From Thermaceae bacterium (lineage in GTDB: Bacteria; Deinococcota; Deinococci; Deinococcales; Marinithermaceae): a DNA stretch of 17,282 bases. A program made the position numbers and the translations under genes. How positions within the stretch are numbered: the stretch's first letter is position 1; each line of letters opens with the position of its first letter. The DNA lies in the NCBI GenBank assembly GCA_026985615.1, contig JALSQD010000016.1, forward strand, positions 1 to 17,282. The letters run 5' to 3'. Positions 7,853 through 14,730 of this stretch are shown here, one piece after another. A model generated the notes under the pieces. That model searched no databases, was not told the origin of the DNA, and saw only the letters and a program-made list of their open reading frames with translations.

Positions 7853-7882
7853 TTGACCCCGGGCCCACCGTCCGCGTACAAT
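7853..7882 (+). promoter_or_regulatory. Promoter of rplY (TTGACC - 18 nt - TACAAT)
   Basis: The -35 TTGACC (7853-7858) and -10 TACAAT (7877-7882) are separated by 18 nt, close to a sigma-70-type consensus. This is the only textbook two-box promoter I see in the window. It would start transcription near 7889, giving rplY a leader of roughly 58 nt that begins with a hairpin. Confidence 0.8.
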
Positions 7883-7891
7883 CGGGTTTGC

Positions 7892-7909
7892 GTGCCGGAG
7901 TGCCGGCAC
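7892..7909 (+). promoter_or_regulatory. 5'-leader stem-loop of the rplY mRNA
   Basis: GTGCCGG (7892-7898) and CCGGCAC (7903-7909) form a perfect 7-bp stem with a 4-nt AGTG loop. It lies a few nucleotides after the predicted transcription start. It could protect the 5' end or serve as a regulatory site. A leader hairpin on a ribosomal protein gene raises the possibility of feedback control, but nothing in the sequence proves it. Confidence 0.5.
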
Positions 7910-7946
7910 CGCGTGCCCCCGCTACGCATGCGGCCGAGGAGGAAGC

Positions 7947-8585
7947 ATGGAGTACAAGCTCAAAGCCTACTACCGCGAGTCGGAAAAACCCAAGGTGCTG
8001 CGGCGTGAAGGCAAGCTGCCCGGCATCATGTACAACAAGAACGTTAACAAAAAGCTCTACGTCCACATGGGCGAGTTCGACAAGGTCTTTCGCAACGCCG
8101 GTGTGCATCACGTGATCACGCTCGAGCTCCCCGACGGCGAGACCGTGGACACCGTGGTCCGCCAGGTGCAGCTCGACAAGCGCCGCCGCCGCCCCGAGCA
8201 CGTGGACTTCTTCGTGCTCACTAAGGGCCAGACCCTGGACATGTACGTGACCCTCAAATTCGTGGGCGAGGCCAAGGGTGTCAAGCTGGGCGGCGTGCTC
8301 TCGACCGAGATGACCGACCTGGAAGTGCGCGTATTGCCGCGCAACATCCCCGACCACATCGAGGTGGACGTCTCCGACCTGGAGATCGGCGACTCGCTGC
8401 ACGCCTCCGACCTGAAGCTGCCCGAAGGCGTGGAGCTCCTAACCGATCCTGAGGCTGTGGTTGTGGCTGTGGTGCCGCCCGAGGATGTGGACAAGCTCGA
8501 GGCTGCCGCCGAGGAGGGCGAGGACTTCGAGGTGGAGCCCGAGGTCATCAAGAAGGGCAAGGCCGAAGAGGAAGAAGAAGCCTGA
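7947..8585 (+). CDS. rplY: 50S ribosomal protein L25, CTC/TL5 long form
   Basis: A 212-residue, two-domain L25. The N-terminal L25 domain (about 1-93) binds 5S rRNA; the C-terminal CTC/TL5 domain (about 94-180) is absent from the short E. coli protein. Visible features are LKAYYRESEKPKVLRREGKLPGIMY-like opening residues (5-29), RRRRPEHVDFF (79-89), TDLEVRVLPRNIPDHIEVDV in the middle, and a highly acidic end (EGEDFEVEPEV then EEEEEA). Long L25 of this kind is characteristic of Thermus and many other bacteria. The ATG at 7947 follows a strong GAGGAGG ribosome site. The gene has its own promoter upstream and an intrinsic terminator downstream, so it is a single-gene unit. Confidence 0.95.
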   Translation: MEYKLKAYYRESEKPKVLRREGKLPGIMYNKNVNKKLYVHMGEFDKVFRNAGVHHVITLELPDGETVDTVVRQVQLDKRRRRPEHVDFFVLTKGQTLDMYVTLKFVGEAKGVKLGGVLSTEMTDLEVRVLPRNIPDHIEVDVSDLEIGDSLHASDLKLPEGVELLTDPEAVVVAVVPPEDVDKLEAAAEEGEDFEVEPEVIKKGKAEEEEEA

Positions 8586-8604
8586 CGCATGCTCCTCCAA
8601 CCCC

Positions 8605-8629
8605 GGGGAGGCCGCGGCCTCCCCGTTTT
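8605..8629 (+). terminator. Intrinsic terminator of rplY
   Basis: A perfect inverted repeat, GGGGAGGCCG / CGGCCTCCCC (8605-8614 and 8615-8624), is followed by G and TTTT (8626-8629). It begins 19 nt after the rplY stop codon and separates rplY from pth, which then has its own TAGACT box only 3 nt after the T run. Confidence 0.88.
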
Positions 8630-8631
8630 CG

Positions 8632-8637
8632 TAGACT
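8632..8637 (+). promoter_or_regulatory. -10 element of pth
   Basis: TAGACT lies 6 nt before GTG 8644 (3 nt before GTG 8641), right after the rplY terminator. The pattern matches the leaderless boxes in front of luxS and the ankyrin genes. It also includes an in-frame TAG stop (8632-8634), which rules out any pth start further upstream. Confidence 0.5.
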
Positions 8638-8643
8638 GGGGTG

Positions 8644-9303
8644 GTGGACTGGGCAAGGTTCCGCCGCTGGCTGGCGGGGTTCGTCATGCGGCCCGATGTG
8701 GAGATCGATGAAGGCGACCCGGACGTGAGCGCGCGATTTTTGGTGGCGGGGCTGGGCAACCCCGGGCCGCGCTATGCCGAGACCCGGCACAACCTGGGGT
8801 TTTGGGTGGTGGACCGCATCGCCCGGGAGGAGGGGCTTGCCTGGAGGCAACAGGGGCGCGCCTTCACCGCCCGTTGGCGGCGCGGCTGGTTGATGAAGCC
8901 CACGACCTTTATGAACGCCTCGGGCGAGTCGGTGGCGCCTTTTGTGCGCTACTACCAGATCGCTCCCGAGCGGCTTCTGGTGGTGCATGACGACATTGAC
9001 CTGCCCCTGGGGCGGTTACGGTTGCGCCGCGGCGGCAGCGCCGGAGGGCAGAAGGGTGTGCGCTCAATCATTGAGCAGCTGGGTACCAACAGCTTCGACC
9101 GCCTGCGCATTGGCGTCGGCCGCCCTCCCGAGGGGTGGGACGCGGCGAGCTGGGTGCTCTCGAAGTTCGCGCCCGAGGAGCGCCCGCTGGCGCAACGGGC
9201 CGCCGAGGCGGCTGCCGAGGCCGTGCGGGTGTGGGAGGCTGAGGGGCTGGAGGCCGCGCAGCAGCGGTTCAATGGGCTGGATTTGAGGGAAGGCAGTGTC
9301 TAA
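8644..9303 (+). CDS. pth: Peptidyl-tRNA hydrolase
   Basis: About 219 residues. Pth releases tRNA from peptidyl-tRNAs that drop off ribosomes. Motifs (numbered from GTG 8644) are LVAGLGNPG (33-41, N39), ETRHNLGF (46-53, catalytic H49), MKPTTFMNASG (84-94) and HDDIDLP (115-121, D116). The usual GGHNG loop reads GGQKG (134-138), so the substrate-contacting Asn is Lys here. The protein has about 30 residues before the normal Pth beginning. Start choice is uncertain: GTG 8641 and 8644 follow the TAGACT box, while ATG 8686 and GTG 8728 would remove most of the extension and have only weak ribosome-site-like G runs. I favour 8644 from promoter spacing. Confidence 0.92.
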   Translation: MDWARFRRWLAGFVMRPDVEIDEGDPDVSARFLVAGLGNPGPRYAETRHNLGFWVVDRIAREEGLAWRQQGRAFTARWRRGWLMKPTTFMNASGESVAPFVRYYQIAPERLLVVHDDIDLPLGRLRLRRGGSAGGQKGVRSIIEQLGTNSFDRLRIGVGRPPEGWDAASWVLSKFAPEERPLAQRAAEAAAEAVRVWEAEGLEAAQQRFNGLDLREGSV

Positions 9304-9412
9304 GCGTGTTATCTGGTAATTGATAAGGCCCGTGTCTTTTAGTCCGTAGCTCGTCGCCCGCTGTTTTTCTTTTTTGCTACAGCTAAAACCCTAGGTTTAA
9401 TCGCGCCAAAGG

Positions 9413-9466
9413 AAAACTACCTGTCTAGTATCGTAGTCGTGCGACCTATGGCTGCGGGGTAGTTTT
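9413..9466. repeat. Inverted repeat with 9-bp arms
   Basis: AAAACTACC (9413-9421) and GGTAGTTTT (9458-9466) are perfect complements separated by 36 nt. The spacer contains a smaller GTCG-TG-CGAC palindrome around 9436-9445, so a branched RNA fold is possible. The right arm runs directly into the first C-rich palindrome. It may be a mobile-element edge or a structured RNA. Confidence 0.45.
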
Positions 9467-9502
9467 CTCCCTCCCCTTGGGGAGGGTCGGGGAGGGGGTT
9501 GT
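9462..9502 (+). repeat. Palindromic repeat, left copy
   Basis: The copy starts with GTTTTCTCC, contains the stem CTCCCTCCCC/GGGGAGGG, and ends in GGGGAGGGGGTTGTG. Its mirror copy lies at 9629-9678 in reverse orientation with the same order of blocks, like the terminal inverted repeats of a small non-autonomous element (MITE- or REP-like). Confidence 0.65.
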
Positions 9503-9628
9503 GAGCGAAACAGCAGCCGAAAAGCCGGTTACTTGTGCACGATCAACCTACATCCCGCCCTTTACCGTTCAACATCTCACTTCCTACACCTCACCCCCCT
9601 CACCTCCTACTCCCCACATCCCAGCAAA

Positions 9629-9678
9629 CAACCCCCCTCCGGCCGCTTCGCGGCCACCTCCCCCGAGGGGGAGGAAAG
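9629..9678 (-). repeat. Palindromic repeat, right copy (inverted)
   Basis: Read on the minus strand this copy gives CTTTCCTCCCCC, a loop, GGGGGAGGTGG, then an extra internal hairpin GGCCGCGAAGCGGCC, then GGAGGGGGGTTGTTTG. It therefore matches the left copy at both ends and adds a nested 6-bp hairpin (GGCCGC/GCGGCC with an AAG-like loop). The two copies bracket about 125 nt of C-rich sequence. Confidence 0.65.
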
Positions 9679-9680
9679 GC

Positions 9681-9715
9681 GGTATGTGGTACGTAGTGCG
9701 TGGTAATTGGAAGGT
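9681..9715 (+). repeat. Degenerate heptamer tandem repeat (5 units)
   Basis: The stretch divides cleanly into GGTATGT, GGTACGT, AGTGCGT, GGTAATT and GGAAGGT. Four of five begin GGT or AGT and four of five end in T after a G/T-rich core. A C-rich run on the other side of the right palindrome (9572-9620) can also be cut into sevens, with a rough consensus ACACCTC. It looks like short-period repeat material, not protein coding. Confidence 0.5.
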
Positions 9716-9784
9716 CTTAAACATAGCTCGTGGATATCATCGAAACTTTTGGCAGCAACCGGGGCTTGGGTATGCGCGTAAGAA

Positions 9785-9820
9785 AATGCCACCTTCTCCT
9801 TGGGGAGGGGGGTTTAGGTA
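9785..9820 (+). repeat. Partial third copy of the palindromic repeat
   Basis: The sequence around TTCTCCTTGGGGAGGGGGG followed by TTTAGG repeats the core of the left copy in the same orientation, in shortened form. It stands 70 nt upstream of the ddl start, so it is either a decayed third copy or part of the ddl upstream region. Confidence 0.5.
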
Positions 9821-9877
9821 ATGTCCGGGCCGGGCGGATTCGCGGCCAGCCCCTCCTCCCGTACCTTCTAGCCGAAG

Positions 9878-9883
9878 TATCCT
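9878..9883 (+). promoter_or_regulatory. -10 element of ddl
   Basis: TATCCT ends 7 nt before ATG 9891. No -35 and no Shine-Dalgarno are obvious. This fits the leaderless pattern and favours ATG 9891 over the adjacent in-frame GTG 9888, which would leave only 4 nt. Confidence 0.45.
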
Positions 9884-9890
9884 GACGGTG

Positions 9891-10862
9891 ATGAAAACGA
9901 AACGAATCCTGCTCATCGCCGGGGGGCGCTCCGGCGAACACGAGGTCTCGCTCAAATCGGCCCAGGGGGTGCTCGAGGCCATGCCCTACGACACCGACCC
10001 CGCGGTAATCGCCAAGGACGGACGCTGGCTGCTGGGTCGCGAGGCCTTAGGCGCGATCGACGCCGGTGTGGCCGAGCACGGCGAGTACCCCTTTCCGCCC
10101 CCGGTGGCCTGGTACGACTACGACGTCGCCTTCCCGCTGCTACACGGTCGCTGGGGCGAGGACGGCACCATTCAGGGTTTCTTCGAGATGCTGGGGCTGC
10201 CCTATGTGGGCGCGGGCGTGGCGGCGAGCGCGCTTTGCATGGACAAGGATCTCTCCAAGCGCGTCCTACAGCAGGCGGGACTCAAGGTGGTGCCCTGGGA
10301 GGTGGTCTGGAAAGGTGAGCCGGTTTTTGTGGGGCTCGAGCCCCCCTTCTTCGTCAAGCCGGCCAACGCCGGTTCCAGCGTGGGCATCGTCAAGGTGCAT
10401 CGCTACGCCGACCTGCAGGCCGCGCTCGACCAGGCCTTCCGCTACGACGACAAGGCGATCGTCGAGCAGGCGCTCGAGGGCGTGCGCGAGCTCGAGGTCG
10501 CCTTGCTGGGCAACGTGCACGCCGAGGCCAGCGTGGTGGGTGAGGTTCGCTATGAAGCCGAGTTCTACGACTACGCCACCAAGTACACCGCCGGCGCCGC
10601 CCAGCTCGACATCCCCGCTTCTCTCGACCCTGGCACCCAGGAGACGGTGCGGGAGATGGCGGTCAAGGCCTACCGGGTGCTGGGCGTGCGCGGCATGGCC
10701 CGGGCCGACTTCTTCCTCACCCCCGAGCGCGAGCTCTATGTCAACGAACTCAACACCATTCCCGGCTTCACCCCCTTCTCGATGTACCCCAAGCTCTGGC
10801 AGGCTTCGGGGCGCACGTACCCGGAGCTGCTTTCGCAGCTGGTAGAATTGGCGCTGAAATGA
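9891..10862 (+). CDS. ddl: D-alanine--D-alanine ligase
   Basis: A 323-residue ATP-grasp ligase that joins two D-Ala for peptidoglycan precursor synthesis. Motifs are GGRSGEHEVS (11-20), LHGRWGEDGTIQGFFE (84-99), PYVGAGV (104-110), FVKPANAGSSVGI (154-166), YATKY (228-232), ARADFF (270-275) and NELNTIPGFTPFSMYP (285-300). The Tyr in the KY motif is the one usually linked to D-Ala-D-Ala specificity, in contrast to D-Ala-D-Lac ligases, so normal specificity is expected. The frame also allows GTG one codon upstream. The stop overlaps the start of the downstream ATPase by 4 nt (ATGA), so the two genes are translationally coupled. Confidence 0.96.
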   Translation: MKTKRILLIAGGRSGEHEVSLKSAQGVLEAMPYDTDPAVIAKDGRWLLGREALGAIDAGVAEHGEYPFPPPVAWYDYDVAFPLLHGRWGEDGTIQGFFEMLGLPYVGAGVAASALCMDKDLSKRVLQQAGLKVVPWEVVWKGEPVFVGLEPPFFVKPANAGSSVGIVKVHRYADLQAALDQAFRYDDKAIVEQALEGVRELEVALLGNVHAEASVVGEVRYEAEFYDYATKYTAGAAQLDIPASLDPGTQETVREMAVKAYRVLGVRGMARADFFLTPERELYVNELNTIPGFTPFSMYPKLWQASGRTYPELLSQLVELALK

Positions 10863-13306
10863 GCAAGAAATTCTTTCTGGGCCGGATCTACGACGCCAGC
10901 GCCGGCGACCTGACCGAAACTGTCTTCGAATACGACCCCGACGACCTGACCACCCACGGCGTCATCCTGGGCATGACCGGCTCGGGCAAGACCGGCCTGG
11001 GCATCGGCCTGCTGGAAGAAGCGGCGCGTAAGCGTATCCCGGCGCTGATCATTGACCCCAAGGGCGACCTGACCAACGAGCTTCTGCACTTCCCCCGCCT
11101 GGCGCCAGAGGATTTCGAGCCCTGGGTCAACCCTGACGAGGCCCGCCGCGCCGGCAAGACGACGGCCGAGCTGGCTACCGAAAAGGCGGCGCTGTGGCGC
11201 AAGGGTCTGTCCGGCTGGGGGCTGGGCCCGGAACAGATCCGCGAACTGGGTCGCGTCCGCTACGCCATCTACACCCCCGGCTCCACGGCCGGGATTCCGG
11301 TTTCCATCTTGGCTTCGCTCAAAGCACCGGCTGGCGACTGGCAGACCCAGGCCGAGGAGCTGCGCGAGCAGGTAACCAGCACCGCCACCGCCCTGCTGGG
11401 TCTGGTGGGCTATACCGGCCTAGACCCGGTCACCAGCCGCGAGCACATCCTCATCTCGCGCATCCTGGAAGAAGCCTGGCGCGCCGGCCGCGACCTGGAT
11501 CTGGGCGAGCTGATCATGCAGGTCCAGAACCCGCCCTTCGAGAAGCTGGGCGTCTTCGACACCAACACCTTCTTCCCGCCGCGCGAGCGCTTCGAGCTGG
11601 CCATGCGGCTCAACAATATCCTGGCTGCCCCCGCCTTCCAGGTCTGGACCGAGGGGCAACCGCTCGACGTCGGGGCACTGCTCTACACCCCCGATGGCAC
11701 GCCGCGCCACAGCGTCTTCTACATCGCCCACCTTTCTGACGAGGAGCGGATGTTCTTCGTCACCCTGTTGCTTACCGCGCTGGAGAGCTGGACCCGCAAG
11801 CAGTCGGGCACCACCGCACTGCGGGCGCTCCTCTACTTCGACGAGATCTTCGGCTACCTGCCGCCAGGGGCGAACCCGCCCAGCAAGGGACCGATGCTGC
11901 GGCTGCTCAAGCAGGCCCGCGCCTTCGGGGTGGGCCTGCTGCTGGCGACCCAAAACCCGGTCGATGTCGACTACAAGGCGCTCACCAACGCCGGTACCTG
12001 GTTCATCGGCCGGTTGCAAACCCAATACGACAAGCAGCGCCTGCTAGACGGGCTCGAGGGCGTGGCTGGCGGCTTCGACCGCGAGGAGTTTGACCGGCTG
12101 ATCTCCAGCCTGGGAAAGCGCGTCTTCCTGGCCAAGAACGTCCACGAAAAGACACCGGCCCTCTTCGGCACCCGCTGGGTGATGAACTACCTGGCCGGCC
12201 CGCTGACCCGTGAACAGATCCCGGAGCTCAACCGGCTGGTGGGGGCTGGGGCCGAGCCTCCTGCGGAACCGCAAGAAAAAGAGGCTCCGGCAGACGTGGA
12301 ACGGTTGGAGACGGCAGAGCTGCCCGGTTTCGCTACCCGGCCGGCGGTGCCCACCGGGGTGGAAGAATACGTGCTGCCGGTCACCGTCGAGTTCGCCGAC
12401 GCCGCACGCCAGGCGGGCGTGCAGGCAGAGGCGCATGCAGCCATCCTCTACCGGCCCGAGTTGCTGGCTCAGGCTGAGGTGCGCTTCGCCCGCCGCAAGT
12501 ACGAGTTAAACACCATCCTCAAGACCGCTGCGCTGGTGCTGCCGGAGGAGCTCGCGGGCCTGGTGCGCTGGGAAGACTATGCCCATGAGCCCTTTGATGA
12601 GAGCGTTCTTTCTAGCCGTCCCACCCCGGGTGCTCGCTGGGAGGAGCTGCCGGGCGAGCTGGCCAACGGTCGGGCGCTTGCCAAGCTGGCCCGCGACTTC
12701 AAGGACTGGGTCTACCAGTCGGCCGGGGCCAAAGTCTGGCACAACCCTCATCTGAAACTCTACGGCGGCCCAGAGCTGAGTCGCGAGGGGTTTTTAGAGC
12801 GCTGCCGCAAGGAAGCCGAGTGGAAGGCGCGCGAAGAGACGGAAAAGTTGCGCAAGAAGTACGAGCGTAAGATTGCCAGCCTCAAGAAAAAGTTGGAGCG
12901 TGAACAGCGCGAGCTGGTCGAAGACGAGGCCGAGCTCTCCCGGCGCAAGATGGAGGAGATGGGCAGCTACCTCGACACCGTGATCGGCCTCTTCGGCGGG
13001 CGTAAGCGGGCGCTCACCGGCGCGCTCTCCAAGCGGCGGATGACCGCCCGGGCCAAGGAAGACGTGGAGGAGTCGAAGGCCGAGATCGCCGCGTTGGAAA
13101 AGGAAATCCAGGCGCTGCTGGACGAGCTGGAGCGCGAGATAAACGAGATCGAGGACCGCTGGGAGGAGCTGGCGGCGGACGTTGAACAAATCCCGGTGAC
13201 GCCTTACAAGAAAGACATCGCGCTCGAGTACTTCGGCGTCGCCTGGGTGCCCTACTACGTCGTGGATTCGGGTGAGCGCGTTCGGCTGATCCGCGCTGTT
13301 AGCTGA
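10859..13306 (+). CDS. HerA/FtsK-like DUF87 ATP-binding protein with C-terminal coiled coil
   Basis: An 815-residue protein. The N-terminal half is a P-loop motor of the HerA/DUF87 kind: Walker A GMTGSGKT (38-45), IIDPKGDL (64-71), Walker B LLYFDE (324-329) and ATQNPVDVDYKALTNAGTWF (363-382), probably sensor and arginine-finger-region sequence. A Pro/Glu-rich linker (about 464-485) follows. The C-terminal half has two long charged helices (about 650-705 and 735-775) joined by a tip rich in Gly/Lys/Arg (GGRKRALTGALSKRR, 713-727), likely an antiparallel coiled-coil hairpin, and ends in a small hydrophobic segment (YFGVAWVPYYVVD). Relatives pump or move DNA, but substrate and role here are unknown. 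No signal peptide or membrane segment is seen. It starts inside ddl. Confidence 0.85.
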   Translation: MSKKFFLGRIYDASAGDLTETVFEYDPDDLTTHGVILGMTGSGKTGLGIGLLEEAARKRIPALIIDPKGDLTNELLHFPRLAPEDFEPWVNPDEARRAGKTTAELATEKAALWRKGLSGWGLGPEQIRELGRVRYAIYTPGSTAGIPVSILASLKAPAGDWQTQAEELREQVTSTATALLGLVGYTGLDPVTSREHILISRILEEAWRAGRDLDLGELIMQVQNPPFEKLGVFDTNTFFPPRERFELAMRLNNILAAPAFQVWTEGQPLDVGALLYTPDGTPRHSVFYIAHLSDEERMFFVTLLLTALESWTRKQSGTTALRALLYFDEIFGYLPPGANPPSKGPMLRLLKQARAFGVGLLLATQNPVDVDYKALTNAGTWFIGRLQTQYDKQRLLDGLEGVAGGFDREEFDRLISSLGKRVFLAKNVHEKTPALFGTRWVMNYLAGPLTREQIPELNRLVGAGAEPPAEPQEKEAPADVERLETAELPGFATRPAVPTGVEEYVLPVTVEFADAARQAGVQAEAHAAILYRPELLAQAEVRFARRKYELNTILKTAALVLPEELAGLVRWEDYAHEPFDESVLSSRPTPGARWEELPGELANGRALAKLARDFKDWVYQSAGAKVWHNPHLKLYGGPELSREGFLERCRKEAEWKAREETEKLRKKYERKIASLKKKLEREQRELVEDEAELSRRKMEEMGSYLDTVIGLFGGRKRALTGALSKRRMTARAKEDVEESKAEIAALEKEIQALLDELEREINEIEDRWEELAADVEQIPVTPYKKDIALEYFGVAWVPYYVVDSGERVRLIRAVS

Positions 13307-13339
13307 AGAACCCGCCGGCAGGATCCGCCGGGCGCAGGG

Positions 13340-14611
13340 TTACGGATTCCAGTAGTTGTTGCTCAACAGCAGCAGGTTGAGCAGCGTGACCGTGTCCTCG
13401 TAGTAGTCTTCGTGGCGGTCGTGCACGGCTTCGTAGAGTGCGTCCAGCCAGGCCTGCTGGTCGGGTTGGGTCATGGCGGCGGTGGCCAGGGGGGCGGCGA
13501 AGAAGGTGGTGAAGTAGTCCTGCCCCTGGGTGGGGGTCCCGTCGAGGCGGTAGCCCGCGTTGAGGCGGGCAGGGTTGCCGCCGGCAGCCCGTTCGGCCCA
13601 GTGGCTGAGCCGGTTCAGGCGCGCCTGCCAGAAGGGGTCGTCGTACAGCAAGGCTGCCGTGCCCGCCCGCCAGGGGTAGCGGCCGGCGTTGTAGTCGTAG
13701 TCGCCGTCGTGGGGGCCCTCCAGGAAGTCGGGGCCCGCGGGTTTGAGGGGGAAACCCATGTCGTGCTCGGGGCGCGCGAAGTCGGGCATCAGGCCGGTTA
13801 GGGGGCTGTAGCGTTCCTCCAGGCCGGTCACCGCACGCTCGACGGCGCGGTTGACCTCGTCCCACAAAGGATCGCCGGTGAAGGCCCGGAAGACGCGGAA
13901 GTGGGCCGGCATGAAGTCGCTGGTCCGGGGCGTGAACTCGCTGTAGGGCTCGCCCAGCCGGCCCCCGGGGGCGACCCAATCCCCCAGCAGAGGCAGCTTC
14001 GAAGCCGGCCCGATCGTGCTTTCGGCGATTGCGGTCAGGCGTTCCCGGGCGGCGGAGGCGTAGTCGATCGCCCCGCTCGAGCCCCACTGGGCGTCGGCGA
14101 GCAGCAGGGCGAAGGCGATGTCGGCGTCGCCGTCGAAGGCCGAGTCGTTGCCGCTGCCGTCGGGCGGCTGGATCCAACCCATGAGCCGGGGGTCGCGGTC
14201 GGAGGGGTGGGCCCGTACGAAACGGAACAGGCCGTCGAAGACCGCGCGTGCTTCCAGATCGGCGCCGGCCATGTAGGCGGCGATCATCAAGCCGTAGCCC
14301 ATGCCCTCGCTTACGGTTTCGTGGGGCCGGTCCTTGGCGTGGGCGACGTAGAAGAGCGGCCGGCCGGCGGCGTCGTGCCCTGCGGATTTCAGGTAGTTGC
14401 TCTTCCAGCGTTCGTAAAAGCGGAGAACGTGCCGGTCGAGCTCGCCCTGGGTGTACCCGCCGGGCCGCAGCCGTTGCCCGGGGTAGGCGACGTGCTGGGG
14501 AAAGGGGCGCAGCGGCCTGGGATCGGCAGGAGCCCGGCCGGAGCCACCTGCCCCAGCGCTCGGCTGGAGGGCGCAGGCGCTCAGCAGGACGGCGAGAAGG
14601 AGGAAGCGCAC
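13340..14611 (-). CDS. Glycoside hydrolase family 8 lipoprotein (endoglucanase-like)
   Basis: A 423-residue GH8 enzyme, a family that cuts beta-1,4 linkages in cellulose, chitosan, xylan or related glucans. The start is GTG 14611. The N-terminus MRFLLLAVLLSAC is a short lipoprotein signal with lipobox LSAC (Cys13), followed by a Gly/Ala/Pro-rich linker, so the enzyme should be anchored at the cell envelope. Catalytic-type motifs are TVSEGMGYG (99-107, general acid E102), DSAFDGDADIAFALLLA (156-172, D160) and DYNAGRYPWR (306-315). The exact glucan cannot be read from sequence. It converges on the ATPase gene (33-nt gap) and is divergent from the first ankyrin gene (131-nt gap). A TAGACT box lies 5 nt upstream of the start. 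Confidence 0.9.
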   Translation of the reverse strand: MRFLLLAVLLSACALQPSAGAGGSGRAPADPRPLRPFPQHVAYPGQRLRPGGYTQGELDRHVLRFYERWKSNYLKSAGHDAAGRPLFYVAHAKDRPHETVSEGMGYGLMIAAYMAGADLEARAVFDGLFRFVRAHPSDRDPRLMGWIQPPDGSGNDSAFDGDADIAFALLLADAQWGSSGAIDYASAARERLTAIAESTIGPASKLPLLGDWVAPGGRLGEPYSEFTPRTSDFMPAHFRVFRAFTGDPLWDEVNRAVERAVTGLEERYSPLTGLMPDFARPEHDMGFPLKPAGPDFLEGPHDGDYDYNAGRYPWRAGTAALLYDDPFWQARLNRLSHWAERAAGGNPARLNAGYRLDGTPTQGQDYFTTFFAAPLATAAMTQPDQQAWLDALYEAVHDRHEDYYEDTVTLLNLLLLSNNYWNP

Positions 14612-14616
14612 GCCTC

Positions 14617-14622
14617 AGTCTA
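14617..14622 (-). promoter_or_regulatory. -10 element of the GH8 gene
   Basis: TAGACT on the minus strand ends 5 nt before GTG 14611, with GAGGC in the gap. It is the same hexamer as the one before pth and supports GTG 14611 as the start with a leaderless or nearly leaderless transcript. Confidence 0.5.
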
Positions 14623-14730
14623 CGGAAGCCGGTGATGAAAAGTCCGTTGGCTTGACCCGCAGAGAGGGCCGTACGGCGCAGGTGCGAAGCTCCGGGCGGC
14701 GACAGGGTAGCAGCGCTTCCCGGCTCATGC

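Larger units (their letters stand above)
9304..9890. other. Non-coding repeat-rich intergenic region between pth and ddl
   Basis: This 587-nt gap holds no open frame that resembles a protein. Its first 160 nt are visibly more AT-rich, with a T-rich run (about 9364-9375, TTTTTCTTTTTT) that could act as a weak pth terminator, although I see only a poor stem before it. The rest holds an inverted repeat (9413-9466), three G/C-rich palindromic repeats and heptamer-like runs, listed separately. The ddl promoter lies at the right end. Confidence 0.8.

Noticed and set aside
9540..9720. Repeat-rich stretch considered as a CRISPR array
   Set aside because: There is no direct repeat of 28-37 nt at regular spacing. 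The repeats here are inverted palindromes and 7-base units, and no array is seen elsewhere in the window either.
9477..9821. Open frame of 114 codons in the pth-ddl gap
   Set aside because: The translation is mostly Pro/Ser/Thr/Arg from C-rich repeats, with no ribosome site or family resemblance. It runs through both palindromes.
13307..13339. Possible bidirectional terminator in the ATPase/GH8 convergent gap
   Set aside because: Only a 5-bp CCGGC/GCCGG stem can be made and no T run follows on either strand.
13299..14177. Minus-strand open frame in another phase within the GH8 gene
   Set aside because: The translation is Arg/Pro/Gly-rich and unlike any family, while the GH8 frame carries catalytic motifs and a lipoprotein signal.
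14652..14657. TTGACC as a -35 for the first ankyrin gene
   Set aside because: It is about 73 nt from the TAACGT box, far beyond the 16-18 nt needed, and no TAnnnT lies at the right distance from it.
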